A DNA stretch of 64,000 nucleotides, from the NCBI RefSeq assembly GCF_004208535.1, contig NZ_SGIS01000003.1, positions 62,001-126,000 on the forward strand, in the 5' to 3' direction. Positions 8,707 to 17,815 of this stretch are shown in pieces. This DNA is from Sphingomonas populi. Lineage in GTDB: Bacteria > Pseudomonadota > Alphaproteobacteria > Sphingomonadales > Sphingomonadaceae. The notes beneath the pieces were generated by a model. The model had not been told where the DNA came from, made no database searches, and saw nothing but the letters and a program-made list of their open reading frames with translations. The position numbers and the translations under genes were made by a program. Within the stretch, counting starts at the first letter, position 1; each line of letters starts with the position of its first letter.

Positions 8707-9431
8707 TCGATCCAGCGCAGCACGGCGGCGACGTCATGGACTTCCGTTCGCTCGGGCAGTCGCGGACGGTCGATCATCAGCACGGGCAGCCCCAACACGC
8801 GCGCGGCGGTCAGCTTGGCCTCGGCACCACGTCCGCCGGCATTCTTGCAGACGACGAGATCGATCGCCTGTGCGCGCATCAACGCTGTGTCGGCCCCTGC
8901 GGTGAAGGGTCCGCGATCGACCACGACGTGGTGATGCGGCAGGGCGATGGTTTCCGTCGGGGCATCGACAAAGCGCAGCAGATAGCGATGCTGCGGCTGA
9001 GCCGCGAAGGCATCGACATGCATCCGCCCGAGCGCGAGCATCACACGACGCGCCGGCCCGGCGAGCGCGGCGACGGCACCGGCGATGTCTGGGGCGTATT
9101 GCCAGCGATCACCGGCCTCTGGCGTCCACGCGGGCCGAGTCAGCGCGAGATGCGCGACGCCGGCCCGCGCCGCAGCGGTAACCGCGTGGGCGCTCATCTG
9201 CGCGGCAAACGGGTGTGTGGCATCTACCAGATGCGTGATACCGGAATCGCGCAGATACGCGGCAAGGCCATCGATACCGCCGAAGCCGCCGATCCGAACG
9301 CGCACCGGTTGCGGCTTCGGATTGGCGACGCGGCCTGCGTAGCTGAGCGTGGCGCGCAGGCCGCGCTCCGCCAGCGCCACCGCGAGCGCGCTGGCTTCGG
9401 TGGTGCCGCCGAGGATCAGGATGTGCGGCAT
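8682..9431 (-). CDS. cobK: CobK, precorrin-6A reductase (inverted inside the operon)
   Basis: A 249-residue NADPH-dependent reductase acting on precorrin-6A. The Rossmann start ILILGGTTEA at residues 4-13, the THLVDATHPFA motif and the late VVCKNAGG motif are those of CobK/CbiJ. It lies on the minus strand while all its pathway neighbours are on the plus strand. Its stop lies inside cobJ, and its start codon shares bases with the start codon of cobL (ATG at 9430). It therefore cannot be made from the riboswitch transcript and needs a promoter inside cobL. The clean fit at both borders suggests an in-place inversion or independent acquisition of this orientation. Confidence 0.93.
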   Translation of the reverse strand: MPHILILGGTTEASALAVALAERGLRATLSYAGRVANPKPQPVRVRIGGFGGIDGLAAYLRDSGITHLVDATHPFAAQMSAHAVTAAARAGVAHLALTRPAWTPEAGDRWQYAPDIAGAVAALAGPARRVMLALGRMHVDAFAAQPQHRYLLRFVDAPTETIALPHHHVVVDRGPFTAGADTALMRAQAIDLVVCKNAGGRGAEAKLTAARVLGLPVLMIDRPRLPERTEVHDVAAVLRWIDHAADRGV

Positions 9432-10632
9432 GACTGAGCGGAATCCGTGGCTGACGATCGTCGGGATCGGCGAGGATGGACCGGCGGGCCTCTCCGCCGC
9501 AAGCCGCGAAGCGATTGCGCGCGCCGATTGGGTGACCGGCGCGGCGCGTCACCTCGCGCTGCTGCCCGATCTGCCCGCCGACGCCGTGCCCTGGCCGGCG
9601 CCGTTCGCGGATGGCATAGCGCCGCTGCTCGCGCGACACGGCAGCAATGTGGTGATGCTGGTTTCGGGCGACCCGTTCTGGTTCGGCGCCGGATCGGTGG
9701 TGACACGCCATCTCGCGCCCGACGAATGGGTCGCACACCCTGCCCCTTCCACCTTCGCGCTCGCCGCCGCACGGCTCGGCTGGGCGATCGAGGAGACCAC
9801 CTGCCTCGGGCTGCATGCCGCGCCGTTCGAGCGTTTGCGTCCGCACCTCAGTCAAGGCGCGCGCGCCATCGTGTTGGTACGCGACGGCGCGGCGGTTGCG
9901 GGGCTGGCCCGCTATCTTGCGGCATGCGGGCTCGGCGCGAGCGATCTGTGGGTGCTGGAGGCGCTCGGCGGCCCACGCGAACGCATCCGCCGGACACAGG
10001 CAGCGGCGTGCGATTTCGCGGATATCCTTCACCCCGTCGCGGTCGCGCTTGAGGTGGCGGGCACCGGCGCGGTCCTGCCGGCAGCGTCGGGACGACCGGA
10101 CGACTGGTTCGCGCACGACGGGCAGATCACCAAGCGCCCGATCCGCGCGCTGACGCTCTCCGCGCTCGCACCCAGGCCGGGCGAGATGCTGTGGGACATC
10201 GGCACGGGATCAGGCTCGGTCGCGATCGAATGGCTGCTTGCCCATCCCGCGACACAGGCGCTGGCGTTCGAGGCCGATGCGACGCGGGCGGCACGCGCGC
10301 GCGACAATGCCGCCGCGCTCGGCGTCGATCGGCTGCATGTGATCGAGGGGCGCGCCCCCGACGTGCTTGGCGGCCAGCGCTTGCCCAACGCGGTCTTCGT
10401 TGGCGGCGGGCTGTCGGACGCGCTGCTCGAATGGCTCCGCACGACCCTGCCGCACGGCACGCGGCTGGTCGCCAACGCGGTGACGCTCGAATCTGAAGCG
10501 CTGCTGGCGCGCTGGCACGGCGACATGGGTGGCGAGCTGATGCGGATCGAGCTCGCCGACGCCGCGCCGATTGGCACGCGGCGGGGATGGCGGTCGCAAT
10601 ATCCGATCGTGCAGTGGAGCGTGACGCTGTGA
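9430..10632 (+). CDS. cobL: CobL, precorrin-6Y C5,15-methyltransferase (decarboxylating)
   Basis: A 400-residue fusion of CbiE-type (about 1-200) and CbiT-type (about 205-400) methyltransferases that methylates C-5 and C-15 and decarboxylates precorrin-6B. The CbiE loop GIGEDGPAGLS is at the N terminus, and the CbiT SAM motif LWDIGTGSGSVAIEW lies near residues 253-267. An alternative in-frame ATG at 9421 would add three residues. Both possible starts overlap the divergent cobK start region, so the cobL ribosome site lies within the cobK 5' end. Confidence 0.92.
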   Translation: MTERNPWLTIVGIGEDGPAGLSAASREAIARADWVTGAARHLALLPDLPADAVPWPAPFADGIAPLLARHGSNVVMLVSGDPFWFGAGSVVTRHLAPDEWVAHPAPSTFALAAARLGWAIEETTCLGLHAAPFERLRPHLSQGARAIVLVRDGAAVAGLARYLAACGLGASDLWVLEALGGPRERIRRTQAAACDFADILHPVAVALEVAGTGAVLPAASGRPDDWFAHDGQITKRPIRALTLSALAPRPGEMLWDIGTGSGSVAIEWLLAHPATQALAFEADATRAARARDNAAALGVDRLHVIEGRAPDVLGGQRLPNAVFVGGGLSDALLEWLRTTLPHGTRLVANAVTLESEALLARWHGDMGGELMRIELADAAPIGTRRGWRSQYPIVQWSVTL

Positions 10633-10994
10633 TCGTCGCCGGCTTCGGCTATCGCAGTGGCGCGAATGTGGCATCGTTACGCACGGCGCTCGCGCTGGCG
10701 CAGAACGGCCATCCGCCCGTCACAACCTTGGCCGCCCCTGCAGACAAGGCCGCGCTGCTGGCGTCTCTCGCCGAAGCGCTCGAACTGCCGCTGATCGTCG
10801 TGACGCCGGAGGCATTGCGGGCGGTCGAGACGCCGACCCGCTCGCCTATTAGTCTCTCCGCACGCGGCACCGGCAGCGTCGCCGAAGCCGCCGCGCTCGC
10901 CGCAGCCGGCGCGGGCGCGCGGCTTATAGCGCCGCGCCACATCTCCCCGGATCGCATGGCGACCTGCGCCATCGCTGAAGGATTTCAATCATGA
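10629..10994 (+). CDS. cobE: CobE, small cobalamin biosynthesis protein (CbiG C-terminal-like)
   Basis: A 121-residue protein homologous to the C-terminal domain of CbiG. The motifs [17 protein letters not shown] at the start and [12 protein letters not shown] near the end are typical. The GTG at 10629 overlaps the cobL stop. Its exact biochemical role is not firmly established; genetic evidence in other bacteria places it in the aerobic pathway between cobL and cobM, as here. Confidence 0.85.
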   Translation: MIVAGFGYRSGANVASLRTALALAQNGHPPVTTLAAPADKAALLASLAEALELPLIVVTPEALRAVETPTRSPISLSARGTGSVAEAAALAAAGAGARLIAPRHISPDRMATCAIAEGFQS

Positions 10995-11776
10995 CCGTCC
11001 ATTTCATCGGCGCCGGCCCGGGCGCACCCGATCTGCTGACGTTGCGCGGACGCGACCGCATCGCCGCATCGCCGGTCTGCCTCTATGCCGGATCGCTGGT
11101 GCCCCGCGCGCTGCTCGATCATTGCCCGCCGGGCGCGCGGATCGTCAACACCGCGCCTCTGTCGCTCGACGCGATCCTCGCCGAGATCGTCGATGCACAG
11201 GCACAAGGGCTGGACGTGGCCCGGCTCCATTCGGGCGATCTGTCGATCTGGTCGGCGATGGGCGAACAGCTTCGCCGCCTGCGCGCGCTCGGCATCCCCT
11301 TCACCATCACGCCGGGCGTCCCCGCCTTCGCCGCCGCCGCCGCCGCGCTCGAGTCCGAACTGACCTTGCCCGGCCTCACCCAATCGGTCGTGCTGACCCG
11401 CACACCGGGCCGCGCGAGCATGATGCCGCCAGCGGAGACCCTCACGGCCTTCGCCGCGACCGGCGCGACGCTGGCGATCCATTTGTCGATCCACGCGCTC
11501 GACCGCGTGATTGCCGATCTGACTCCCGCATATGGCGGCGACTGCCCGGTTGCGATCGTCTGGCGGGCGAGTTGGCCTGACGAGCGGATCGTGTGTGCCA
11601 CCTTATCGACCGTGGTACAGGCGGCAGCGGGCGGCCCCGAGCGGACCGCGCTGATCCTCGTCGGCCCGGTCCTCGCGCCGGCCGATTTCGCCGAAAGCAG
11701 CTTGTACGCGCGCGAGTATGACCGTCGTTTCCGGCCGCAGACCGCCGCCTCGCCTTTCGCCGGAACCCGCGAATGA
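10991..11776 (+). CDS. cobM: CobM, precorrin-4 C11-methyltransferase
   Basis: This 261-residue tetrapyrrole methylase transfers a methyl group to C-11 of precorrin-4. The [14 protein letters not shown] loop, [11 protein letters not shown], and the [14 protein letters not shown] motif with its bound-SAM Gly-Asp pair are diagnostic. Its ATG overlaps the cobE stop, and its stop overlaps the cobB start. Confidence 0.93.
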   Translation: MTVHFIGAGPGAPDLLTLRGRDRIAASPVCLYAGSLVPRALLDHCPPGARIVNTAPLSLDAILAEIVDAQAQGLDVARLHSGDLSIWSAMGEQLRRLRALGIPFTITPGVPAFAAAAAALESELTLPGLTQSVVLTRTPGRASMMPPAETLTAFAATGATLAIHLSIHALDRVIADLTPAYGGDCPVAIVWRASWPDERIVCATLSTVVQAAAGGPERTALILVGPVLAPADFAESSLYAREYDRRFRPQTAASPFAGTRE

Positions 11777-13080
11777 CACCCGGATTGATGATCGCCGCAC
11801 CGGCCTCCGGCACCGGCAAGACCACGGTGATGCTCGGCCTGTTGCGCGCGTTGCGCGACGACGGTCTCACCGTCCAGCCGTTCAAGAGCGGCCCCGATTA
11901 TATCGACCCCGCGTTCCACCGCGCGGCGAGCGGGCGGCGGTCGTTCAACCTCGATAGCTGGGCGATGGCGGAGGCGATGCTGCACAGCCTCGTCGCGCAA
12001 GGACGCGATGCCGATTTCGTCCTCGCCGAGGGATCGATGGGGCTGTTCGATGGCGTCGCCACGCCTGGCGCGGCCGGTAACGGCGCCACCGCCGATGTGG
12101 CGAAACGCATGGGCTGGCCAGTCGTGCTCGTCATCGACGTGTCCGGGCAGGCGCAGTCCGCCGCCGCGACGGCGCTCGGCTTCGCGCGCTATGATCCCGA
12201 TCTGGCGGTCGCGGGCGTGATCCTCAACCGGGTGGCGAGTCCGCGCCACGAGCGGCTCGCGCGCAGCGGCATGGCGGCGATGGGCATCCGCGTGTTCGGT
12301 GCGCTGCCACGGCGCGGCGACCTCAAGCTGCCCGAACGGCATCTCGGGCTTGTCCAGGCCGCCGAGCATCCCGATCTCGACGCGCGCATCGCCGACTATG
12401 CGGCGTTCCTGCGCGAGCATGTCGATCTCGCCGCGCTGCGCCACGCCGCCACCGCTGCCCCCAAAGACGCCGCCGAACCGTGGCGGTTTACACCGCCGGC
12501 CCAGCGTATCGCGCTGGCGCAGGACGCCGCTTTCTCGTTCACCTATCCGCACATGCTTGATGCATGGCGGCGCGCGGGCGCGGAAATCCTGCCCTTCTCT
12601 CCGCTGGCCGATGAAGCGCCCGATACGAGCGCCGATCTCGTCTGGTTGCCGGGCGGCTATCCCGAGCTTCACGCCGGGCGTCTCTCAGCGGCGGCGACGT
12701 TCCACGCCGGTCTGGCCGAACACGCGCGCACCCGCGCCGTTCATGGCGAGTGCGGCGGCTATATGGCGCTGGGCGAGGCGCTGATCGATGCCGATGGCGC
12801 GCAGCACCGCATGGCCGGGCTGCTGGGCCTCGTCACCAGCTATGCGCAGCGGCGGATGCACTTGGGCTATCGCCGCGCGACCTTACGCGCGCCGATGGCG
12901 GGCGTCGGCGAAGGCACCGACCTGCGCGGGCATGAGTTTCACTATTCGACGATCCTCGAACAGCCCGATTCACCGCTCGCGTTTGTCACCGATGCCGACG
13001 GAAATGCCGTGGACGAGACGGGATCGTACCGTGGGCGCGTGTCGGGCACGTTCTTCCATCTGATCGCGCCTGCGCGATGA
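11773..13080 (+). CDS. cobB: CobB, hydrogenobyrinic acid a,c-diamide synthase
   Basis: This 435-residue two-domain amidotransferase amidates the a and c side chains using glutamine and ATP. The N-terminal ATP-binding loop [10 protein letters not shown] is at residues 9-18, the [10 protein letters not shown] motif follows, and the C-terminal class I glutaminase domain has its nucleophile C327 in HGECGGYM. It provides the substrate of the CobN chelatase. It is 4-base coupled to both neighbours. Confidence 0.93.
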   Translation: MTPGLMIAAPASGTGKTTVMLGLLRALRDDGLTVQPFKSGPDYIDPAFHRAASGRRSFNLDSWAMAEAMLHSLVAQGRDADFVLAEGSMGLFDGVATPGAAGNGATADVAKRMGWPVVLVIDVSGQAQSAAATALGFARYDPDLAVAGVILNRVASPRHERLARSGMAAMGIRVFGALPRRGDLKLPERHLGLVQAAEHPDLDARIADYAAFLREHVDLAALRHAATAAPKDAAEPWRFTPPAQRIALAQDAAFSFTYPHMLDAWRRAGAEILPFSPLADEAPDTSADLVWLPGGYPELHAGRLSAAATFHAGLAEHARTRAVHGECGGYMALGEALIDADGAQHRMAGLLGLVTSYAQRRMHLGYRRATLRAPMAGVGEGTDLRGHEFHYSTILEQPDSPLAFVTDADGNAVDETGSYRGRVSGTFFHLIAPAR

Positions 13081-13799
13081 GCGGGTTCGTCTCGTTCGTC
13101 GGATCGGGGCCGGGCGATCCCGAACTGCTGACGCTGAAGGCGGTGGCCCGGCTCGGTGCAGCCGACGTCGTGCTGTTCGACGATCTCTCCTCGGGGCCAT
13201 TGCTCAGCCATGTCCGGCCCGGCGCGGACCTCGTCGCGGTCGGCAAGCGTGCCGGGCGCGCCTCGCCCACTCAGGCGCATGTGTCGCGGCTGCTGGTCGA
13301 TCATGCCGCCACCGGCGCGCGCGTGGTGCGGCTCAAATCGGGCGACCCCGCGATCTTCGGACGGCTTGAAGAGGAAATCCTCGCGCTGCGCGCCGCGCGC
13401 ATCGCGTTCGAAATCGTGCCAGGAGTCACCTCCGCGTCGGCTGCGGCCGCTGCGGCGGCGATTCCACTGACGCGCCGGCTGAACGCCCGGCGCGTCCAGT
13501 TCGTCACCGGTCATGACGTCACCGGCGGCCTGCCCACCCTCAACATGGCCGCGCTCGCTGATTCTGATGCGACAACAGTCGTATTCATGCCCAAGCGCAC
13601 CTTCGCCGAACTGGCGGCGCGACTCGTCGATCACGGCCTGTCGCCCGATACGCCGGCGCTGCTGGCGGAGAATGTCGGTAATTCCGGCCAGCGGCTCGTG
13701 CGCTCGACCATCGCCGCATTGGCGCAAACCCTGCGCGTTGAGATCGGCACCGCGCCCGCGCTGATCCTCTATGGCCCGCTGATGGAGGAAGAAACGTGA
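13077..13799 (+). CDS. cobA: CobA, uroporphyrinogen-III C-methyltransferase
   Basis: A 240-residue SUMT that methylates uroporphyrinogen III at C-2 and C-7 to give precorrin-2, the entry step of corrin synthesis. It has GSGPGDPELLTLKA at residues 10-23, VGKRAGRASPTQAHV, RLKSGDPAIFGRLEEE and PGVTSASAAAAAA. There is no N-terminal CysG dehydrogenase/ferrochelatase domain, so it is the cobalamin-dedicated form rather than a siroheme synthase. Confidence 0.92.
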   Translation: MSGFVSFVGSGPGDPELLTLKAVARLGAADVVLFDDLSSGPLLSHVRPGADLVAVGKRAGRASPTQAHVSRLLVDHAATGARVVRLKSGDPAIFGRLEEEILALRAARIAFEIVPGVTSASAAAAAAAIPLTRRLNARRVQFVTGHDVTGGLPTLNMAALADSDATTVVFMPKRTFAELAARLVDHGLSPDTPALLAENVGNSGQRLVRSTIAALAQTLRVEIGTAPALILYGPLMEEET

Positions 13800-14557
13800 T
13801 CGACCTCCACCTGATCGGCATCGGCACCGGCAACCCCGATCACCTCACCCGCCAAGCCGAGGCAGCGATGAACGCGGCCGATCTGATCCTGCTCCCGCGC
13901 AAGGGCCAAGCCAAATCAGACCTGATCGACCTGCGCCGCACGCTCTGCGCGACGGTGTTGACCAAGCCCGTGCGCGTCGTCGAGTTCGACCTGCCCGTGC
14001 GCGCAGACAGCAGCGACTATCTCGCCGCCGTGGGCGACTGGCACGATGCGATCGCCGCGACATGGGCGGCTCAGATCGCCCGGCATCTGCCGCATGGCGG
14101 GCGGCTGGCATTGCTCGTCTGGGGCGATCCGTCGCTATACGACAGCACGCTGAGGATCGCGGAGCGGTTGCAGACAGGCGGCATGGCGATGCGCGTTCAT
14201 GTCGTCCCCGGCATCACCAGCCTGCAGGCACTCACCGCCGCGCACGCGATCCCGCTCAACACGCTCGGCGCCCCGATCGTCGTCACGACTGGTCGTCGGC
14301 TGCGCGACGATGGCTGGCCTGAGGCCGCAGATACCATCGCGGTGATGCTTGATGGGGCGTGCGCCTTCACCACGCTCGACCCGGAAGCGGTATTGATCTG
14401 GTGGGGCGCGTATCTCGGTATGGCGCATCAGGCACTGATCGCGGGCCCGCTGGCGGAGGCTGGTCCGCAGATCGTGACCCGCCGCGCAGCGCTGCGGGCC
14501 GAACATGGCTGGATCATGGATACCTATCTACTCCGCCGTGAGCGATCCGCCGCATGA
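13796..14557 (+). CDS. cobF: CobF, precorrin-6A synthase (deacetylating)
   Basis: A 253-residue tetrapyrrole methylase that methylates C-1 and removes acetate from precorrin-5. It has the GIGTGNPDHLTRQA loop, LPRKGQAKSDLIDLRR near residue 32, and the WGDPSLYDSTLRI motif, which set CobF apart from its paralogues. It starts at GTG 13796 inside the cobA stop. With cobG this marks the pathway as aerobic. Confidence 0.9.
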   Translation: MIDLHLIGIGTGNPDHLTRQAEAAMNAADLILLPRKGQAKSDLIDLRRTLCATVLTKPVRVVEFDLPVRADSSDYLAAVGDWHDAIAATWAAQIARHLPHGGRLALLVWGDPSLYDSTLRIAERLQTGGMAMRVHVVPGITSLQALTAAHAIPLNTLGAPIVVTTGRRLRDDGWPEAADTIAVMLDGACAFTTLDPEAVLIWWGAYLGMAHQALIAGPLAEAGPQIVTRRAALRAEHGWIMDTYLLRRERSAA

Positions 14558-15195
14558 CCGAACCCACGTTCGATGCCGGGTTCCTCGCGCAACTCGATGA
14601 CCTGCTCCGCTGGCGACGCGACGTCCGGCATTTTCAACCCACGCCGATACCCGAAGCCGACATGCGCCACCTGCTCGCCACGGCGGCGCTGGCGCCATCG
14701 GTCGGCAACGCTCAGCCTTGGCGCTTCGTCCGTATCCGGTCGGAAGGCTTGCGCGCGCGGCTCGCCGATCACGTCGATGCCGCCAGCCGGGAGGCAGCGG
14801 ACGCCTTCACCGACGACGGCCTGCGCGAGCGCTATGGCGCGCTGAAACTCCACGGTCTGCGCGAGGCGCCCGAACTGCTGGCGGTGTTCTGCGACGACGA
14901 TCCGGCGGCGGGTCACGGCCTCGGCCGCGCGACGATGGCCGAGACGCTTCGCTATTCCACCGTCACCGCGATCCATACGCTTTGGCTGGCCGCCACCGCG
15001 CGCGGGCTTGGGCTGGGCTGGGTCTCGATCCTCGATCCCGTGGCCGTAACCGCGATGCTCGACGTGCCGGCGCGCTGGTCGTTCGTCGCCCTGCTGTGTA
15101 TCGGCACGCCGCTTACCGGCTCCGATATCCCCGAACTCGAACGGCGTGGCTGGCAGGCACGCGAACCCCTCGCCGACAGGGTGTTCGAACGCTGA
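14554..15195 (+). CDS. bluB: BluB, 5,6-dimethylbenzimidazole synthase
   Basis: A 213-residue flavin-destroying nitroreductase-like enzyme that cannibalises FMN to make the lower ligand of B12. The N-terminal RRDVRHFQPTPIPEADMRHLL and the APSVGNAQPWRFVRI segment are characteristic, as is GLGLGWVSILDP. As the last gene of the operon, it shows that the cell makes its own lower ligand. Several late genes (cobQ, cobO, cobD, cobC, cobP/U, cobV) are not in the window. Confidence 0.92.
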   Translation: MTEPTFDAGFLAQLDDLLRWRRDVRHFQPTPIPEADMRHLLATAALAPSVGNAQPWRFVRIRSEGLRARLADHVDAASREAADAFTDDGLRERYGALKLHGLREAPELLAVFCDDDPAAGHGLGRATMAETLRYSTVTAIHTLWLAATARGLGLGWVSILDPVAVTAMLDVPARWSFVALLCIGTPLTGSDIPELERRGWQAREPLADRVFER

Positions 15196-15203
15196 GCCGC
15201 TGC

Positions 15204-15232
15204 TTGCACGGCCCCGATCGTTTCGGTACGAG
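15204..15232 (+). promoter_or_regulatory. Candidate promoter ahead of riboswitch 2
   Basis: TTGCAC at 15204-15209 and TACGAG at 15227-15232 are 17 bases apart, about 47 bases before the aptamer. The spacing is ideal and the hexamer matches are partial, so confidence is low. Confidence 0.3.
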
Positions 15233-15278
15233 ATGAATCGAGGCGCGCGGTCGCAGGATCGTTCGCCTTATGATCGCG

Positions 15279-15478
15279 CTGGTGCCCCGCAAGGGGCTTA
15301 AAAGGGAACGCGGTACGGGACTTTGGTCCCTAAGCCGAGGCTGTCCCTGCAACTGTAAGCGGCGAGCGCGATGCACATCGCGTCTGATCCCTCGGGACAG
15401 GCGCAGCCACTGAGTCCGAGCGACTTGGGAAGGTCGTGCATCGTCGCGTTGACCCGTGAGCCAGGAGACCTGCCGGCG
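15279..15478 (+). promoter_or_regulatory. Cobalamin riboswitch 2 (upstream of TBDT-PepSY-NiCoT)
   Basis: The same ordered landmarks as riboswitch 1 are present: GGTGCCCCGCAAGGGG, GGGAACGCGGTACGGG, GGCTGTCCCTGCAACTGTAAGCGG, GCCACTG, TTGGGAAGG and the B12 box GCCAGGAGACCTGCC at about 15460-15474. It should shut down the transport genes that follow when corrinoid is plentiful. Confidence 0.93.
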
Positions 15479-15480
15479 TG

Positions 15481-15539
15481 GGTCGCTCTTGCTTCGGTCC
15501 AGGGGATGGCTGCGGCACGGTGAACTCCGTTCGAGCGAC
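15481..15539 (+). promoter_or_regulatory. Conserved post-aptamer element 2
   Basis: This is the counterpart of 1045-1101, with 40 of 41 identical bases at 15481-15521 and the same closing pair GTCGCTC (15482-15488) and GAGCGAC (15533-15539). Conservation between two otherwise diverged leaders suggests a functional expression platform. Confidence 0.55.
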
Positions 15540-15621
15540 GAAGGTGCGGGGGGCCGCACGGGCAGGCGTGACGGTCGCGATGGCGTCCGGTCGGCGCGGC
15601 TGCCGTCGCTCACGCGGAGGC

Positions 15622-15646
15622 CCCCCGGTTCGTCCGACGCCGGGGG
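15622..15646 (+). promoter_or_regulatory. RBS-masking hairpin before the TBDT
   Basis: CCCCCGG at 15622-15628 pairs perfectly with CCGGGGG at 15640-15646. The G-run is the only plausible ribosome binding site for the receptor start at 15656, so the hairpin would hide it. This fits translational control by riboswitch 2, but the switching partner strand was not identified. Confidence 0.5.
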
Positions 15647-15655
15647 ACTCCATGA

Positions 15656-17815
15656 ATGCGATATCTTACAAGCTGCGCGGCGCTGGCCATCACGGCCGCT
15701 ACCGCGCCACTGCACGCGCAGACCGCGCTGAATACGAACAGCGACGCCGATAATATCCTGGTGATAGGCGAGCGCCAGCAACCGAGCCTGACGATACCGA
15801 ACACGACCGGTAGCCGCCTCGGCCTCACCGCGCTGGAAACACCTGCCACGCTCTCGACGATCGACGGCGACCTGATCCGCGCGCGCGGCGATATGTCGGT
15901 GGTCGAGGCGGCGAGCCGTGCTCCCGGCATCAGCAACGTCGGCAACCTCGGCAACGGCGGCACCGCGCTGGCCGCGCGCGGGTTCAGCGGTCAGGGATCG
16001 GTGCTGCAACTGATCGACGGCGTGCGGCTGTTCCCGGTCGCCGGCACGATTACCTTCCCGACCGATCCGTGGATGGTTCAGCGGATCGACATTCTGAGCG
16101 GCCCTGCGTCGGTGCTCTACGGCCAAGGCGCGCTGGGCGGCGCGGTCAACGTCGTGATGCGCAAGCCCAACACCGATCGCACCGAGGCAGAAGGCGAGAT
16201 CGGCTATGGATCGCAGAACACTTTCCATGTCGCCGCCGGCGTCGGCGGACCTTTGAACGATCGCCTCTCGTATCGGATCGATGGCAGCTATCGCCGCTCG
16301 GACGGCTATGTCGATCGCGGGCAATCGCGCAGCTACGCGCTGTCCGGCACGTTGCGCTGGACGCCGACCGAGACACTCGTCGTCACCGTGCGCGACGATT
16401 ACGGTAATCAGCGGCCGATGCGCTATTTCGGCACGCCGCTGATCGACGGTCGCCTCGACACCGCCGTCCGCGACCGCAACTATAACACGCGTGACGGCCA
16501 CGTCCGCTATCAGGACAACCGCACCAGCCTGCAGGTGGACTGGACGCCGAGCGGCTCGCTCACCTTCAGCAACCAGGTGTATCGGCTCACGAGCAAGCGG
16601 GCCTGGCTCAATCTGGAAAGCTATTGCTGGGTGGGGGCCAATGGTTTCTGTCCGAGCGGCCTCAACGAACAACCCGCCACGCCTGGGCAAATCTATCGCA
16701 CCGGCATGACCGGCATCGTCCACGATCAGACCCAATGGGGCGATCAGGGTAGCGCGACGTGGCGGACAAGCCTTGCCGACGGCATCGGCAACGATCTCGT
16801 CGTCGGGTTCGATGCGAACCTCATCAAGACACGCTACTCGCACAATTTCGGTGCGGACCCGCAGGTCTCGGTGGTGGACCCGTTCGACTTCGACCCCGGC
16901 GTGATCGTCGATACGCAGGGCATCGCACCACGCTATCGCACGCGCACCGACGAAGTCTCCGTTTTCGCCGAGGACCGGCTGAAGGTCGGCGATCATGTCT
17001 CGATTGTCGGCGGCGTCCGTCACGAACGCGATCGCATCAAACGCTGGAGCATCGCGCCATCGGGTGCCGATAGCTTCGCGCTCGACAAGACGCTGACCAA
17101 CACCACCTGGCGGGTCGGCGGCGTCTACCAGCCGATCAAGACCGTCTCGCTCTATGCGCAATATGCCACCGGGGTGGACCCGCTCGGCACGCTGACCACC
17201 TATTCGACTGGGCAGGTCCAGTTCAGCAACGCCACCGGCGATCAGGTCGAGATCGGTGCGAAGGCGGTGTTTCTCGGTGGCCGGGGCACCGCGACGATCG
17301 CCGCCTATCGCATCGTCAAGAAAGGGCTGCTCGCGCAACGCACGCCGACGAGTCCCGTCGAGCAGATCGGGCAAAGGTCGGCCAAGGGGATCGAGGCGAC
17401 GGTGTCGCTCGATCTTCCGCACGGCTTCGGCATCGATGCCAACGGCAGCATCCTCGATGCGCGGTTCGACGCGTTCCGCTCCGGCGGCGACAACCTCGCT
17501 GGCAACACGCCGCCCGATGTTCCTGAACGGATGGCGAACCTGTGGCTGCGCTGGGACGCCACCCGCCAACTCCAGGCGCGCGCCGGCCTCCGCTATGTCG
17601 GGCGCCAGCTCTCGGACAATGCCAATCGCTTCCGGTTGCCCGGTTACGCGACGATCGATGCCACTGTGTCCTATGCGGTGACACGCAACGTCGCGGTCGA
17701 TGTCCACGCCTACAATCTGCTCGACAAGGATTACGCGACCAACGCCTATGGGGACCAGCAATGGGTGCTCGGTCGACCGCGCTCGGTGGATGTGTCGCTT
17801 CGTGCCGGTTTCTAG
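15656..17815 (+). CDS. TonB-dependent receptor under B12 riboswitch control
   Basis: A 719-residue outer-membrane receptor. A signal peptide is at residues 1-22 (cleavage after LHAQ), a plug domain at about 35-155 with SVVEAASRAPGIS and RIDILSGPASVLYGQGALGGAVNVVMRKP, and a 22-strand barrel ends in a terminal Phe. The plug style is closer to siderophore receptors than to classic BtuB. Riboswitch 2 nevertheless argues that the ligand is a corrinoid or a cobalt chelate. It is followed, with overlap, by a PepSY protein and a NiCoT permease, so cobalt delivery is the simplest reading. An ATG at 15652 is out of frame. Confidence 0.88.
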   Translation: MRYLTSCAALAITAATAPLHAQTALNTNSDADNILVIGERQQPSLTIPNTTGSRLGLTALETPATLSTIDGDLIRARGDMSVVEAASRAPGISNVGNLGNGGTALAARGFSGQGSVLQLIDGVRLFPVAGTITFPTDPWMVQRIDILSGPASVLYGQGALGGAVNVVMRKPNTDRTEAEGEIGYGSQNTFHVAAGVGGPLNDRLSYRIDGSYRRSDGYVDRGQSRSYALSGTLRWTPTETLVVTVRDDYGNQRPMRYFGTPLIDGRLDTAVRDRNYNTRDGHVRYQDNRTSLQVDWTPSGSLTFSNQVYRLTSKRAWLNLESYCWVGANGFCPSGLNEQPATPGQIYRTGMTGIVHDQTQWGDQGSATWRTSLADGIGNDLVVGFDANLIKTRYSHNFGADPQVSVVDPFDFDPGVIVDTQGIAPRYRTRTDEVSVFAEDRLKVGDHVSIVGGVRHERDRIKRWSIAPSGADSFALDKTLTNTTWRVGGVYQPIKTVSLYAQYATGVDPLGTLTTYSTGQVQFSNATGDQVEIGAKAVFLGGRGTATIAAYRIVKKGLLAQRTPTSPVEQIGQRSAKGIEATVSLDLPHGFGIDANGSILDARFDAFRSGGDNLAGNTPPDVPERMANLWLRWDATRQLQARAGLRYVGRQLSDNANRFRLPGYATIDATVSYAVTRNVAVDVHAYNLLDKDYATNAYGDQQWVLGRPRSVDVSLRAGF

